DNA of 64,000 bases, from contig JAVYRX010000002.1 of the NCBI GenBank assembly GCA_038729485.1, forward strand, positions 1 through 64,000, given 5' to 3'. The notes under the pieces were generated by a model. The model had not been told where the DNA came from and ran no database searches. It saw only the letters and a program-made list of their open reading frames with translations. The position numbers and the translations under genes were made by a program. Positions 30,049 through 39,710 of this stretch are shown here, piece after piece; position 1 is the first letter of the stretch, and the number at the start of each line of letters is the position of its first letter. Source of the DNA: GCA-001856825 sp038729485 (GTDB lineage Archaea; Thermoplasmatota; Thermoplasmata; Thermoplasmatales; GCA-001856825).

Positions 30049-31945
30049 AATTAAAATTGGATTGGAAATACATTTCCAGGTCAAGGGAAGGAAGCTGTTC
30101 TGCTCTTGCCCTGGGGAAGAAGACAGAACCAACTTGGGTTCATTTGTAAGAAAGTTGACGGTGGTTTCGGGAGAGAAGACGGACAAGGACGTTGCGGCCG
30201 TAGAAGAGGCCATGAAGGGTAGGATCTTTGAGTATATAATATCTGAAAATTCGTGCCTTGTCGAAATGGATGAGGAGCCCCCACATCCACCTGGGGAAGA
30301 AACGATTTCAGCAGCCATCCTTGTATCGCTGATGCTTGGCTGCAGGATAGTTGACAACATCCATTTCATGAGGAAGATCGTGATTGATGGCTCCAACACA
30401 TCGGGTTTCCAGAGAACGGGCATAGTGGGTATATCAGGCCTATTCAATCAAGGCAGAAAGGACATAGGAATAGCCACAGTAACACTCGAAGAAGAGGCCT
30501 GTAGGAAAATTAAGGAGGAGGCGGGGAAGGTTACTTACTCCCTAGATAGGCTAGGCATCCCACTCATCGAGATCTCGACGGAACCGGACATCAAGACGCC
30601 CCGCGAAGCAAGGGAGGTGGCGGAAAGCATAGGATTCACCGTCAGAAGGAGCGGGATGATCAGGAGAGAGGTGAGCAGCATACGTCAGGATCTAAACATT
30701 TCGATAGACAGAGGGAACAGGGTTGAGATAAAGGGCGTTCAGTCCCTATCACAGATAGAGAAGGTCCTTGAAAAAGAAGTGGAACGGCAGAAGTCATTGA
30801 TAAAGATTTCTCGAATATTGAGCGGTAGGAAAATGGATGTTCATCTTTACTCCATGGATTTGACCGAGACAGACTTTTTTAAAGGATCTTCATTAATTTC
30901 CAAAGCACGCAGAGAGGGGAAGAGGATCATCGCAGTGAAACTTCCAGGACTCAGAGGCCTCCTTAACAATGGCGAGTTCAGACTAGGCTCCGAAATTGCA
31001 GATAGGCTCAGGGCGCAGGGAATAGGAGGGATCATACATTCTGACGAGCTCCCTGCATACGGAATTAGCGAAGAGGACAAATCCAAGCTATTCAGCGAAT
31101 TAAAATGCGGGGACGAGGACGCTTTCGGCATACTAGCGATAAATGGAAACGAAATAGAAAAGGCATTAAGAATAGTCCAAGCGAGAATTAGCGAGGCTTT
31201 CCGCGGAGTTCCTGCCGAGACAAGGGCAGCTGTTGACGACAGAACTCGTTTCTTGAGACCGCTGCCAAGCAGCTCTAGGATGTATCCAGAAACGGACGTT
31301 CCAATAATAAAGATTCAGGAAGATTTTCTGAAGCGCATCAAGGATGCGATTCCTCCCGGCCCCGAAGAGAGAGCAAAGTATCTGGAGTCCCTCGGCGTGC
31401 CGGCCCAGGAAGCAAACGTATCTGTAAAGAAGGGGTACGATGATGCATTGGAAGACTTCATAAAAGAATTTGGAAATCCCAAACTCTGCGCAAAATTTCT
31501 CTCTTTGATCTTTTCGTCTGAAAAGAAGGACGTAGAGATGGGGAAATTCCTAATGGAAAGACAAAAACTTGGGAACATACCGTTCGATGCCCTCGAGCCC
31601 TTATATCTCAAGGGAGAATTCAGTCTTCCAGATGGAAGAACCTTGAGAATTTCTAATGAGGGGGGGCTGAAACTTTATGTCGTTGAAAATGGAAAGACAG
31701 CGGAAATTGGTCGCGAATATAGATACGGCACCTTGAGCACTGAGGACCTTGAGAAGATGATTGACGATATTCTTGAGAAAAACAAGAACGTGATCCTAGA
31801 ACGTGGAGAGGGAGCCTTCAAACTGCTTATGGGGAAGATCATGAACGACGTCCGGGGGCAATTTAGCGGAAGCGAGATATCCCGGCATCTTCAGCTCAAG
31901 CTCTCTAAATTCATCAACGAAGCCGAGAGAAATAAAATGGTGTAA
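30020..31945 (+). CDS. gatE: Glutamyl-tRNA(Gln) amidotransferase subunit E
   Basis: 641 residues. Kinase/amidase subunit of the archaeal GatDE complex. Opens with the GatB-like signature IGLEIHFQVKGRKLFCSCP, has the GAD-type insert in the middle, and a YqeY-like tRNA-binding tail. GTG start at 30020 lies inside gatD; GGTGA sits about 12 bases upstream. No other in-frame ATG occurs before the conserved EIHFQV motif, so this start is forced. Confidence 0.96.
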   Translation: MSFLKEEGNEIKIGLEIHFQVKGRKLFCSCPGEEDRTNLGSFVRKLTVVSGEKTDKDVAAVEEAMKGRIFEYIISENSCLVEMDEEPPHPPGEETISAAILVSLMLGCRIVDNIHFMRKIVIDGSNTSGFQRTGIVGISGLFNQGRKDIGIATVTLEEEACRKIKEEAGKVTYSLDRLGIPLIEISTEPDIKTPREAREVAESIGFTVRRSGMIRREVSSIRQDLNISIDRGNRVEIKGVQSLSQIEKVLEKEVERQKSLIKISRILSGRKMDVHLYSMDLTETDFFKGSSLISKARREGKRIIAVKLPGLRGLLNNGEFRLGSEIADRLRAQGIGGIIHSDELPAYGISEEDKSKLFSELKCGDEDAFGILAINGNEIEKALRIVQARISEAFRGVPAETRAAVDDRTRFLRPLPSSSRMYPETDVPIIKIQEDFLKRIKDAIPPGPEERAKYLESLGVPAQEANVSVKKGYDDALEDFIKEFGNPKLCAKFLSLIFSSEKKDVEMGKFLMERQKLGNIPFDALEPLYLKGEFSLPDGRTLRISNEGGLKLYVVENGKTAEIGREYRYGTLSTEDLEKMIDDILEKNKNVILERGEGAFKLLMGKIMNDVRGQFSGSEISRHLQLKLSKFINEAERNKMV

Positions 31946-31977
31946 CACAGAAGTCCGCATGAAAAGAACGCGTCGAA

Positions 31978-31987
31978 CAATATATTA
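31978..31987 (+). promoter_or_regulatory. TATA box for serS
   Basis: CAATATATTA is centred 26 bases before the GTG at 32009, supporting the GTG over the TTG at 32000 and a leaderless message. Confidence 0.55.
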
Positions 31988-32008
31988 GATGGAATTTGTT
32001 TGCATTTT

Positions 32009-33328
32009 GTGATAGACGTAAATCTTCTGAGGAAGAACCCGGAAGTGCTTTACGAGAGTCAGAGAAGGAGATTCCAGGACACCAAGATAGTTGACGATGC
32101 TCTAGAATTAGATTCCGAATGGAGGCGCCTCCTCAAGAGAACCAACGATCTGAAAGCCGAAAAGAACGGCCTAGTTAGAAAAATCGGAGAAATGATCAGG
32201 AGGGGCGAGGAAATTTCAGAATTGAGGAAGGATGCGGGAAAAATTGAAAAGGAAATAGACGAGATTGAAATAAAACTCAAAGAAGTAGAAGAAAAACGCG
32301 ACGTTATATTGAGGAAGATACCAAACGTTGTTGACCTGGAAGCCCCAGTTGCCGAAAATGAAAACGGAAATTTGCCAGTATACTTCTACGGTAAGGCTAA
32401 GGTATTCTCCGGGGATCTTGAAAGCTATAAAAAGCAGTCGTCTGGAAAGATGAATTTTGAACTCATAGATTGGAAGCCGCAAAGTCACGTTGATCTTCTC
32501 CAGAGAAAGGGACTAGTTAATCTGGAAACGGCAGCCACGGTTGCCGGAGCCAGGTTCTATTATATGCTAGGGGATCTTGTCCTCCTCGAGAACGCGATAG
32601 AACTGTTCTCACTGAAATTCCTTATGAACAAGGGTTTCACCCTTCTTGAGCCTCCGTTCATGTTAAACAGGGACGCAATGAGCGGCGCGACTGATTTTAC
32701 TGCTTTCGAAGACACTTTGTACAAGATAGATGGGGACGACCTTTATTTGATCTCTACTGCGGAACACCCAATTGCGGCCTTTCTTAAGGACAGGATTGTT
32801 GATGAAACGGAACTCCCGCTGCTCTACGCCGGAATTTCTCCCTGCTTCAGGAGGGAGGCCGGCGCTCATGGAAAGGACACCAAGGGAATATTCAGGGTTC
32901 ATCAGTTCAACAAGATTGAACAGTTTGCCTTCGTGAAGCCGGAGGACTCAAAGAAATTTCATCAAAAGCTTCTCGAAAATGCAAAGGAGTTCTACAATCT
33001 TTTGGAAATACCTTACAGGGTAGTGGACATAGCCACAGGCGATTTGGGAAACCTTGCCAGCAGAAAGTTCGACATCGAGGCTTGGTATCCCGCCCAGGGC
33101 CTATTCAGGGAGGTAGTAAGCGCATCGAATGACCTGGATTACCAGGCAAGGAGATTAATGATAAGAATGAGAACCAACGAGGGAAATGTATACCTCCATA
33201 CCCTGAACTCTACGCTCACGGCTACAACAAGAACGCTGGTTGCAATTGTGGAGAACTATCAGACGAAAGAAGGGCGGATAGTGGTACCTAAGGTATTGAG
33301 AGACTTTGTTGGCAAAGAGGTACTGTAA
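32009..33328 (+). CDS. serS: Seryl-tRNA synthetase
   Basis: 439 residues. Starting at the GTG gives MIDVNLLRKNPE, the classic SerRS N-terminus; a TTG nine bases earlier is less likely. Long antiparallel coiled-coil arm at about 25-100 (KERKNGLV... EIEIKLKEVEEKRD region), class II motif 2 in SPCFRREAGAHGKDTKGIFRVHQF, motif 3 in the STLTATTRTLVAIVENYQ segment. This is the common, bacterial-like SerRS, not the rare methanogen type. Hel308 follows after three bases. Confidence 0.97.
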   Translation: MIDVNLLRKNPEVLYESQRRRFQDTKIVDDALELDSEWRRLLKRTNDLKAEKNGLVRKIGEMIRRGEEISELRKDAGKIEKEIDEIEIKLKEVEEKRDVILRKIPNVVDLEAPVAENENGNLPVYFYGKAKVFSGDLESYKKQSSGKMNFELIDWKPQSHVDLLQRKGLVNLETAATVAGARFYYMLGDLVLLENAIELFSLKFLMNKGFTLLEPPFMLNRDAMSGATDFTAFEDTLYKIDGDDLYLISTAEHPIAAFLKDRIVDETELPLLYAGISPCFRREAGAHGKDTKGIFRVHQFNKIEQFAFVKPEDSKKFHQKLLENAKEFYNLLEIPYRVVDIATGDLGNLASRKFDIEAWYPAQGLFREVVSASNDLDYQARRLMIRMRTNEGNVYLHTLNSTLTATTRTLVAIVENYQTKEGRIVVPKVLRDFVGKEVL

Positions 33329-33331
33329 TCC

Positions 33332-35371
33332 TTGATTGACAATATACCAGTGCCGGAAGAATTTGAGCTTTTCTTAAAAAAGGAGAAGATATCTAAATTA
33401 TATGAGTTTCAGGAGAATGCAATACGAGTGTTGAGCAAAGGCGGATCCGTTCTTCTTGCCACTCCAACGTCTTCCGGCAAGACTATCGTTGCCTACTACG
33501 GTATCCTAAGGGCTTGGAAGATGGGTATTAGATCTCTATATGTGGTCCCTCTCAGGGCACTGGCGGAAGAGAAGTTCGATGAGATGAAGGGTCTTTCAGC
33601 TGGGGGCCTCAGGGTTGCCATAAGTACTGGCGATTACGACAGACCCTCAAATTATCTGAAGGAATACGACGTAATCATAGCGACTTCTGAAAAGGTCGAT
33701 TCCATCTTGCGAAACAACCCATCAGTGTTTGAAAGATTGGGGTTCGTGGTATTTGATGAAATACACAATCTGCAGGATGAGATGAGAGGCAGCACGCTTG
33801 AAATAGTGATCTCAAAGATGAGGGAGATCCTCGAGGGTGCACAATTCATAGCCATGTCGGCCACCGTAAGCAATTCAAAGGAAATAGCCAGCTGGCTTGA
33901 TGCAACTGAAATAACCAGTAGTTTTAGACCTGTCCCACTGCAGAAATTCATATTTACGTCTGAGGCCGTTTACGACGAAGTCGGCGAAATGGTAGAGGAC
34001 GTTCGCTCTTTTGAAGAATTCGTTGGCAGGACTCTTTCCGGGTCAGGACAGACGCTCATATTCGTGAAATCAAGAAGGGAAGCTGAAAGCACAGCGGAGA
34101 AACTATCAAGAGTGTCACAAAAGGCACTCAGCAACGAGGAACAAAATGAGCTTGAAACTCTTGCTCTTGACGCTGAGATCCCTGGTGCTGAAAAGCTTGT
34201 TACAGTTTTGAGGAAAGGCATTGCTTTCCATCACGCGGGCATGTTATCGGAACACCGCAGGCTGGTGGAATCTCTATTCAGAGAGAGAAAAATCAAGATC
34301 GTCGTTGCGACCACTACGCTTGCCGCTGGTCTCAACCTACCTGCTAGAAGCGTAATTATAAAAGATACGTTCAGATACAACGGCTATTCTTCCACTCCCA
34401 TATCCAATCTGGAGGTGCAGCAGATGCTGGGTAGGGCAGGAAGAATAAAGTACGACTCAATAGGTTATGGATACATATATTCATCTAAAGCTAGGCTTAT
34501 GGACTCATATTCATCCTACATAGAGGGTGAACTTGAGAGCATAGTTTCCAGAATTGACGAGAGGAAGACGAGAATGCATGTGCTGGGCCTTATATCCTCT
34601 GGCCTCTGCAAGACCAGCGATTCGCTGAACCGTTTCTTCGATGGAACACTGGCACATCATCAGGGCATGGAGCTTCATGACTGGATCGACGAAAGCGTTT
34701 CCTTCCTGAGGGAGAACGACATGATATCGGGAGAAAGCACCCTCAGGGCTACGCCATTCGGAAGGAAGGTGTCTGAGCTCTATATTGACCCGCTGACTGG
34801 CGTTATTTTGCGGAAGGCATCTGAACTTGAAAACATTGACGACATTTTGCTCGGAATATGTGCGACCCCTGATATGCCTTCACTGTACGTATCTGAAAAG
34901 GAGGAATTTTCATTCTGGCAGAATGAACTGCCATTCGAAGTCTCTCCGGAAAGCGCAAAAGTGGCAAGCATTATAAGTGACTGGATTGAAGAGGTTCCTG
35001 AAGACAAAATAATAGAGAAATATCACATATGGCCTGCAGACCTAAGATCAAGGGTCGAGGTGGCTGACTGGCTCTCGCATTCCTTGTACGAGCTGTCCCG
35101 CGTTTTAAACAAACCAAGGACGGAGCTGAGGATACTCAATTACAGAATTGCCAACGGGGTACTTCAGGACATCATTCCTCTGACTTTTCTTCCTGGTGTT
35201 GGCCGGGTAAGGGCAAGAAGATTGAAATTAAATGGTTTCGACCTCCAAAGGATCTCGAATTCCTCACCGGGAGATATAGAGAGGATACAGGGGTTTGGCT
35301 CAAAACTTGCGGAAAGCGTCATAAAGTCGGCAAAATCCCTGGTTGAGAAGGGCGTTACAGTAGGGCTATAA
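33332..35371 (+). CDS. hel308: Hel308-family Ski2-like DNA helicase
   Basis: 679 residues. ATP-dependent 3'-5' helicase that unwinds stalled-fork structures. Walker A ATPTSSGKT near residue 45, DEIHN (DExH box) near 145, SATVSN motif III, and motif VI QMLGRAGRIKYD near 365. A helix-hairpin-helix region LPGVGRVRARRL...IQGFGSKLAES closes the protein. TTG start at 33332, with AGGTA about ten bases upstream within the serS end; no better start fits. Three bases after serS, so probably co-transcribed. Confidence 0.93.
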   Translation: MIDNIPVPEEFELFLKKEKISKLYEFQENAIRVLSKGGSVLLATPTSSGKTIVAYYGILRAWKMGIRSLYVVPLRALAEEKFDEMKGLSAGGLRVAISTGDYDRPSNYLKEYDVIIATSEKVDSILRNNPSVFERLGFVVFDEIHNLQDEMRGSTLEIVISKMREILEGAQFIAMSATVSNSKEIASWLDATEITSSFRPVPLQKFIFTSEAVYDEVGEMVEDVRSFEEFVGRTLSGSGQTLIFVKSRREAESTAEKLSRVSQKALSNEEQNELETLALDAEIPGAEKLVTVLRKGIAFHHAGMLSEHRRLVESLFRERKIKIVVATTTLAAGLNLPARSVIIKDTFRYNGYSSTPISNLEVQQMLGRAGRIKYDSIGYGYIYSSKARLMDSYSSYIEGELESIVSRIDERKTRMHVLGLISSGLCKTSDSLNRFFDGTLAHHQGMELHDWIDESVSFLRENDMISGESTLRATPFGRKVSELYIDPLTGVILRKASELENIDDILLGICATPDMPSLYVSEKEEFSFWQNELPFEVSPESAKVASIISDWIEEVPEDKIIEKYHIWPADLRSRVEVADWLSHSLYELSRVLNKPRTELRILNYRIANGVLQDIIPLTFLPGVGRVRARRLKLNGFDLQRISNSSPGDIERIQGFGSKLAESVIKSAKSLVEKGVTVGL

Positions 35372-36205
35372 TTCTATACCGAGGCCGCGGAGAAACTTCA
35401 GATCTCCCGGATACCCCTCTTCTCCGAGAGGAGTCTCAAGGTATACAGGTACATCTTTAAACCTTTCATCCGAGAACATGCGAATGTAGAAATCCTTAGA
35501 GAGATACCCTTTCCCGAGATTCTCATGCCTGTCAAGATGCTTCCCAAGCGGATACTTCGAATCGTTGAGGTGAAAGGAAAGGACCCTTTTGAGGTTTATT
35601 TTATTGTCAAGTTCCAGTATGAAATCCTCAAGACCATTATTTAAGTCGTACCCGGCCTGAAATGCATGGCAGGTATCTATGCAAAAACCAACTCTTTCCT
35701 TCACCTCAATGCCGTCCATGATGAACTGTAAATGATCAATCTTGTTCCCGACAACGGTACCCTGCCCAGCGGTATTTTCGACGACTAGGATCACACTGCT
35801 TCCCTTCGTTTCCTCTATTGCGGAATTCATGCCACTCGTGATCCTTTCTAGAGCTTTCTTTTCGCCGGAGCCCATGTGAGCTCCGGGATGGAAGATCAAT
35901 CGTCTTACGCCGAGCTTTCCTGCTCTATTTATCTCGTCCAAGAAGGCATCATACGATTTCTTGAATTTATCATCCTCTGGCGTTCCAAGGTTTATCAGAT
36001 AGGAGGCATGAATGGCCTCGTCATTTATGTGATATCTGGATGTCGCCTCTCTGTAGTCTGCTGCATCAGCATCTTTTATCGGCGAGCCCTTCCACTGCAT
36101 CTGGTTTTTTGAGAAAAACTGATATGTCTTCAGCCCAAGATTTAACGCATTTTCGGGAAGCTTAGGAAATCCCCCCTTTGTTGAAAGATGTGCTCCTATT
36201 CTCAT
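35366..36205 (-). CDS. nfo: Endonuclease IV (AP endonuclease)
   Basis: 279 residues, TIM-barrel AP endonuclease. MRIGAHLSTKGGF at the start, FHPGAH near residue 105, VENTAGQGT, FCIDTCHAFQAGYD and FHLNDSK supply the trinuclear zinc ligands. Overlaps korB by four bases (ATGA) and hel308 by six bases tail to tail. Acts after glycosylases such as the Ogg in this window. Confidence 0.96.
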   Translation of the reverse strand: MRIGAHLSTKGGFPKLPENALNLGLKTYQFFSKNQMQWKGSPIKDADAADYREATSRYHINDEAIHASYLINLGTPEDDKFKKSYDAFLDEINRAGKLGVRRLIFHPGAHMGSGEKKALERITSGMNSAIEETKGSSVILVVENTAGQGTVVGNKIDHLQFIMDGIEVKERVGFCIDTCHAFQAGYDLNNGLEDFILELDNKINLKRVLSFHLNDSKYPLGKHLDRHENLGKGYLSKDFYIRMFSDERFKDVPVYLETPLGEEGYPGDLKFLRGLGIEL

Positions 36206-37131
36206 TTCCTTATCAGTCTATCGCTGAAGATTGTTTCCATCCTGGCTATAGGCTCCCCCTTTGCGTCCACTATGGGGGAATCGCTTGGCGGTTCGGCGAG
36301 ATAGTTGGGTATGTGTTCAGATATCCTTTCGGCATATGAAGGTACGAATTCGTTCTGGTAGAGAACCCCTATCGGAATCTTATCACCCCATTCCAGGGAC
36401 TTTCTGACCGCCTGAACGAACTTCTCTTCGACAGCGCTTGACGACTCCTCACCAACCACGGGATCCCAGGATGGGTCCTTATCGAGATAATATATCCTCT
36501 TTTCGTACCACTCCTTAGTATTTATATCGTTGTAGGTTGGGCAAGGCTGAAGAAGATCGATGACCGCAGTTCCGCGATGCTTTATTGCCTTCAGAATGAG
36601 CTCCTTCGTGTGTTTCACGTCGAAGGAAAAACCTCTGGCTACGAAAGTGTATCCGACCGAAAGCGCAAGTGCCACCGGATTCAGTGAATCCATTATGTTT
36701 GGCCTCTGGAGACCCTTGGTCTTCGTCCCCCTCGGGAGAGTTGGGGATGCCTGCCCCTTAGTCAGACCATAAACGCCATTGTCATGAATGATGATGGTCA
36801 TGTCCACGTTTCTTCTACCTGCGGCTACGAAATGGCCGGCGCCGATGCTCAAAAGATCACCGTCCCCACCATCGACAATAACGGTGAGGTTTGGATTGGC
36901 AAGTTTGATTCCAGTTGCAAAAGGAATCACCCTGCCGTGGAGTGTATGCATGCCCCCGGCGTTGATATAGTGCGGAGTTTTGGCTGAACATCCTATTCCT
37001 GACAGAACTACAAAATCCTCCGGTTTCCTGTTTAGTTCCGCCATACTCTGCTGTATTGCGGCTAAGATTCCGAAATCACCACACCCTGGACACCAGTCAA
37101 CCCACAGATCCGTTCTAAAGTTATGCACCAC
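36202..37131 (-). CDS. korB: 2-oxoacid:ferredoxin oxidoreductase, beta subunit
   Basis: 309 residues. TPP-binding subunit. VDWCPGCGDFG near residue 13 and GIGCSAK supply cluster cysteines, with a third in LLQPCPTYND; GDGDLLSIGAGHF and DNGVYGLTKGQASPT are the TPP/Mg2+ site. It lacks a separate ferredoxin-like subunit, as in the two-subunit alpha-beta enzymes of thermoacidophiles. GTG start, 11-base overlap with korA. Confidence 0.95.
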   Translation of the reverse strand: MVHNFRTDLWVDWCPGCGDFGILAAIQQSMAELNRKPEDFVVLSGIGCSAKTPHYINAGGMHTLHGRVIPFATGIKLANPNLTVIVDGGDGDLLSIGAGHFVAAGRRNVDMTIIIHDNGVYGLTKGQASPTLPRGTKTKGLQRPNIMDSLNPVALALSVGYTFVARGFSFDVKHTKELILKAIKHRGTAVIDLLQPCPTYNDINTKEWYEKRIYYLDKDPSWDPVVGEESSSAVEEKFVQAVRKSLEWGDKIPIGVLYQNEFVPSYAERISEHIPNYLAEPPSDSPIVDAKGEPIARMETIFSDRLIRK

Positions 37132-39034
37132 CCGTCATCACCACCCTATGCTCATTTCCGTTGAGAATGCGCTTAATGCCATCGTAAACCTCATCATCTG
37201 TAACGTGTCTGCCATTGTATTTCAGAAGATAATCGTTAACAACTATTCCACAGTTTTGTCTCACTAGACTTGAAAGCTGACCCGTATAGTTATTCTCCAA
37301 ATCGATGATCCTCTTCGACTTTCCAAGATATCTTGATACCAGCTCTGCAGGGAATGGCGCCATCAGCTTGACGTACAGGAAATTGCCTTTTATTCCTTCT
37401 TTCTTCAACCTTTCGAGGACGCTTAGGATAACACCCTTGTTGGTCCCCCAAGAAAGCACTGTAAAATCTGCGTTTTTATCGCCGTAAAGCTGCACCTGAT
37501 CCTGTTCAGGAATACCGTTAAGGATCGTCTTGACCTTGCTCATCCTCTTCTCCATCATCCTGTCTCTTGTGTCTGGGTCCTCTGTTATATGCCCCATTTC
37601 GCTGTGTTCATCACCAGTCAGCCATATTATGTCCTTTCCGTAAAGCCTCATCGGCGAAACGCCGTCGTCGGTAAATTTGAATCTTTCAATATCTTCCGAA
37701 GAGTTTTCAGTCTTCCACCTCTCTATCTTTATCTTGCTATAATCTATGCCTCCTATGATGTAGAAGGAATTTGCGAGATTTTTGTCAAGAATGTGAATTA
37801 CTGGCACCTGGAATTTTTCTGCGAAGTTAAACACCTTAACGGCATCCTCAATCGCTTCGGGTACATCGCCTGAAGAGTAAACAATTCTCGCAAATTCGCC
37901 GTGACCACCGTATATAGCAAACATCAGGTCGGCTTGGGAATTTCTCGTGGGAAGACCCGTGCTCGGACCGCCCCTCTGATAAAGCGTGATTACGACCGGC
38001 ACTTCATTGATGCCAGCATAACCTATGGCCTCTGCCATCAAAGAGAATCCAGGACCGGATGTCCCAGTAGCCGATCTTGCACCTGTCATGGCACCCGATA
38101 TTGCCATTGCGATTGCAGATATCTCGTCTTCCGCCTGGACTATTACCACACCCATGTTCTTAAGAATCTCACTTTCAGCCGTTATGTCATCGTCCAGTGT
38201 GGAGAAATAATCGTGGCCTTCAAGGAAGAAACTTTCGTCAGCAGCCGGCGTTATAGGATAATATGTCTGCAACTTCAGCCCTCCTATCATCTTTCCTATC
38301 GCGACAGCTTCATTTCCAGTAAGGATGTACCTGTCTGAAACTTCCCTTACGGGTAGCTCCTGAATGTTTCCGCTGCCGTGTTTCTTAACATATTCGTACC
38401 CCGTATTGACAATCCTCTCATTGTCTTCCACAACTTCCTTCTTCTTCCCGAAGACGCTCTCAATTCCTATCTTCGTAAAACTAGCCGGAAGACCCAAGAG
38501 AGCCATTGCCAGCGAGGCCCCGAGCGTGTTGGCATATCTTGCAGGGGGCTTGTTAGGGCCGAGCGCTTCTACAACCAGATCCCTGAACGAGACGGGATAA
38601 AGCCTGGCACCTCTTTTCTCCATATAACGAAGTGCACCAGCCAGGGTCGTATCAAGCCCTTCCGACTTAAGCTTCTCGGAGATGTGCTTTTTTGTCTCTG
38701 GTTCCATGGTCAGGACCTGGTCAAGCTTTGTGTTGGTCAGGTCCTCGTCATAGAGAACAGTGGTATTATTCGATACGTCAGCCATGTGAACAAATGGGCT
38801 TTCGGAGTCAAGACAGACAAGCAGGTCTATTGGATACCTTAGGCTTCTAACAGGTTCATCTTTAACCCTAACGTGGAAGTAGCTGTGTCTTCCTTTTATA
38901 TTGGAGTGGTACTCCCTTATGCCATAAGCTTCATACCCTGCTATAGAGAATGCTCGCAATATTATCTGAGCCGCACTATCTATCCCTCCGCCTTGGGGCC
39001 CACCTATTATTAGGTCAATATCAACTGAGGGCAT
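37121..39034 (-). CDS. korA: 2-oxoacid:ferredoxin oxidoreductase, fused gamma-alpha subunit
   Basis: 637 residues. The gamma domain occupies the first ~190 residues (IIGGPQGGGIDSAAQIILRAF), followed by the alpha domain with TYYPITPAADES; the YPITP motif is a hallmark of the Sulfolobus-type enzyme that accepts pyruvate and 2-oxoglutarate. Forms an operon korA-korB-nfo. ATG with a TATA-like TTTTTTAACTC about 25 bases upstream. Substrate range is inferred. Confidence 0.95.
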   Translation of the reverse strand: MPSVDIDLIIGGPQGGGIDSAAQIILRAFSIAGYEAYGIREYHSNIKGRHSYFHVRVKDEPVRSLRYPIDLLVCLDSESPFVHMADVSNNTTVLYDEDLTNTKLDQVLTMEPETKKHISEKLKSEGLDTTLAGALRYMEKRGARLYPVSFRDLVVEALGPNKPPARYANTLGASLAMALLGLPASFTKIGIESVFGKKKEVVEDNERIVNTGYEYVKKHGSGNIQELPVREVSDRYILTGNEAVAIGKMIGGLKLQTYYPITPAADESFFLEGHDYFSTLDDDITAESEILKNMGVVIVQAEDEISAIAMAISGAMTGARSATGTSGPGFSLMAEAIGYAGINEVPVVITLYQRGGPSTGLPTRNSQADLMFAIYGGHGEFARIVYSSGDVPEAIEDAVKVFNFAEKFQVPVIHILDKNLANSFYIIGGIDYSKIKIERWKTENSSEDIERFKFTDDGVSPMRLYGKDIIWLTGDEHSEMGHITEDPDTRDRMMEKRMSKVKTILNGIPEQDQVQLYGDKNADFTVLSWGTNKGVILSVLERLKKEGIKGNFLYVKLMAPFPAELVSRYLGKSKRIIDLENNYTGQLSSLVRQNCGIVVNDYLLKYNGRHVTDDEVYDGIKRILNGNEHRVVMTGGA

Positions 39035-39135
39035 AACTGGCTTAGTTATTTTGAGTTAAAAAATTTTGTCAAAATAATTTTTCGGTATTTTGCAGACAAT
39101 TGCGCCAATAGCTATCGGGTAAAATAACTAGAAAA

Positions 39136-39146
39136 GGATATATAAG
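39136..39146 (+). promoter_or_regulatory. TATA box for the Lrp-RAM protein operon
   Basis: GGATATATAAG lies 20-30 bases before the GTG at 39166 and is one of the clearest TATA elements in the window. Confidence 0.65.
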
Positions 39147-39165
39147 ATATGTACATTAAAAGACG

Positions 39166-39408
39166 GTGGTCGATCTGGCAATTGGATTTGTACTGATCAG
39201 CACGGTACCGGGCAAAGAACACCAGGTTTACAATGAAATCCTCAAAATTAAAGAGGTCGTTGAACTTCATCCGCTTTTTGGAGAATATGATCTCATCGCA
39301 AAGCTCGAAACAAAGGATTTCACAGAACTTGGTCAAATCGTAATGGAAAAGATAAGAATGATTGACGGCATTCTCGATACGAAAACCTTAACTGGTATCA
39401 AAATGTAG
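39166..39408 (+). CDS. Stand-alone Lrp/AsnC effector-binding (RAM) domain protein
   Basis: 80 residues, the size of one RAM domain: VLISTVPGKEHQVYNEILKI, ELHPLFGEYDLIAKLE, and a last strand IDGILDTKTLTGI. No helix-turn-helix is present. Such proteins bind amino acids and can form rings or pair with full Lrp regulators. GTG start is leaderless by TATA spacing. The next gene, a small membrane protein, follows after eight bases with its own GGTGA. Confidence 0.88.
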   Translation: MVDLAIGFVLISTVPGKEHQVYNEILKIKEVVELHPLFGEYDLIAKLETKDFTELGQIVMEKIRMIDGILDTKTLTGIKM

Positions 39409-39416
39409 GTGATTAC

Positions 39417-39704
39417 ATGAGTTTTGGTGATGTTTTTGTCGCAATGTTGCTGTTGATATTGGGCTTGTCCCTCATAATTCTTGGCATTTTTGCAGCCTAC
39501 TTTGGATCGGGCAAAGTTAGGGCTTTTGGATCAGTGCTCGGTGTTTTGGGCGTTGTAATTTGGGTGATTACCTACTTTGCTAGAATAGGCCTTCACGTTA
39601 GCCTGACACAGGTTATCTATAACGGAGTACTCTATCTAGTCTCGGCGATAGTTGGGGCCGTCATAGCACTCCTTATATTCCTGGCTGTGCTGCTCAAAAC
39701 CTGA
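39417..39704 (+). CDS. Small three-helix membrane protein, unknown function
   Basis: 95 residues. Three hydrophobic segments (about 7-29, 35-55 and 67-93) and almost no other domain. ATG with GGTGA five bases upstream. It sits between the RAM-domain gene and the GMP synthase subunit, with an in-frame gap of only six bases to the latter. I do not recognise a family. Confidence 0.65.
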   Translation: MSFGDVFVAMLLLILGLSLIILGIFAAYFGSGKVRAFGSVLGVLGVVIWVITYFARIGLHVSLTQVIYNGVLYLVSAIVGAVIALLIFLAVLLKT

Positions 39705-39710
39705 TCAGAA

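Noticed and set aside
37901..38338. 145-codon open frame antisense to korA
   Set aside because: Mirror of a conserved gene; no recognisable motif or start signal.
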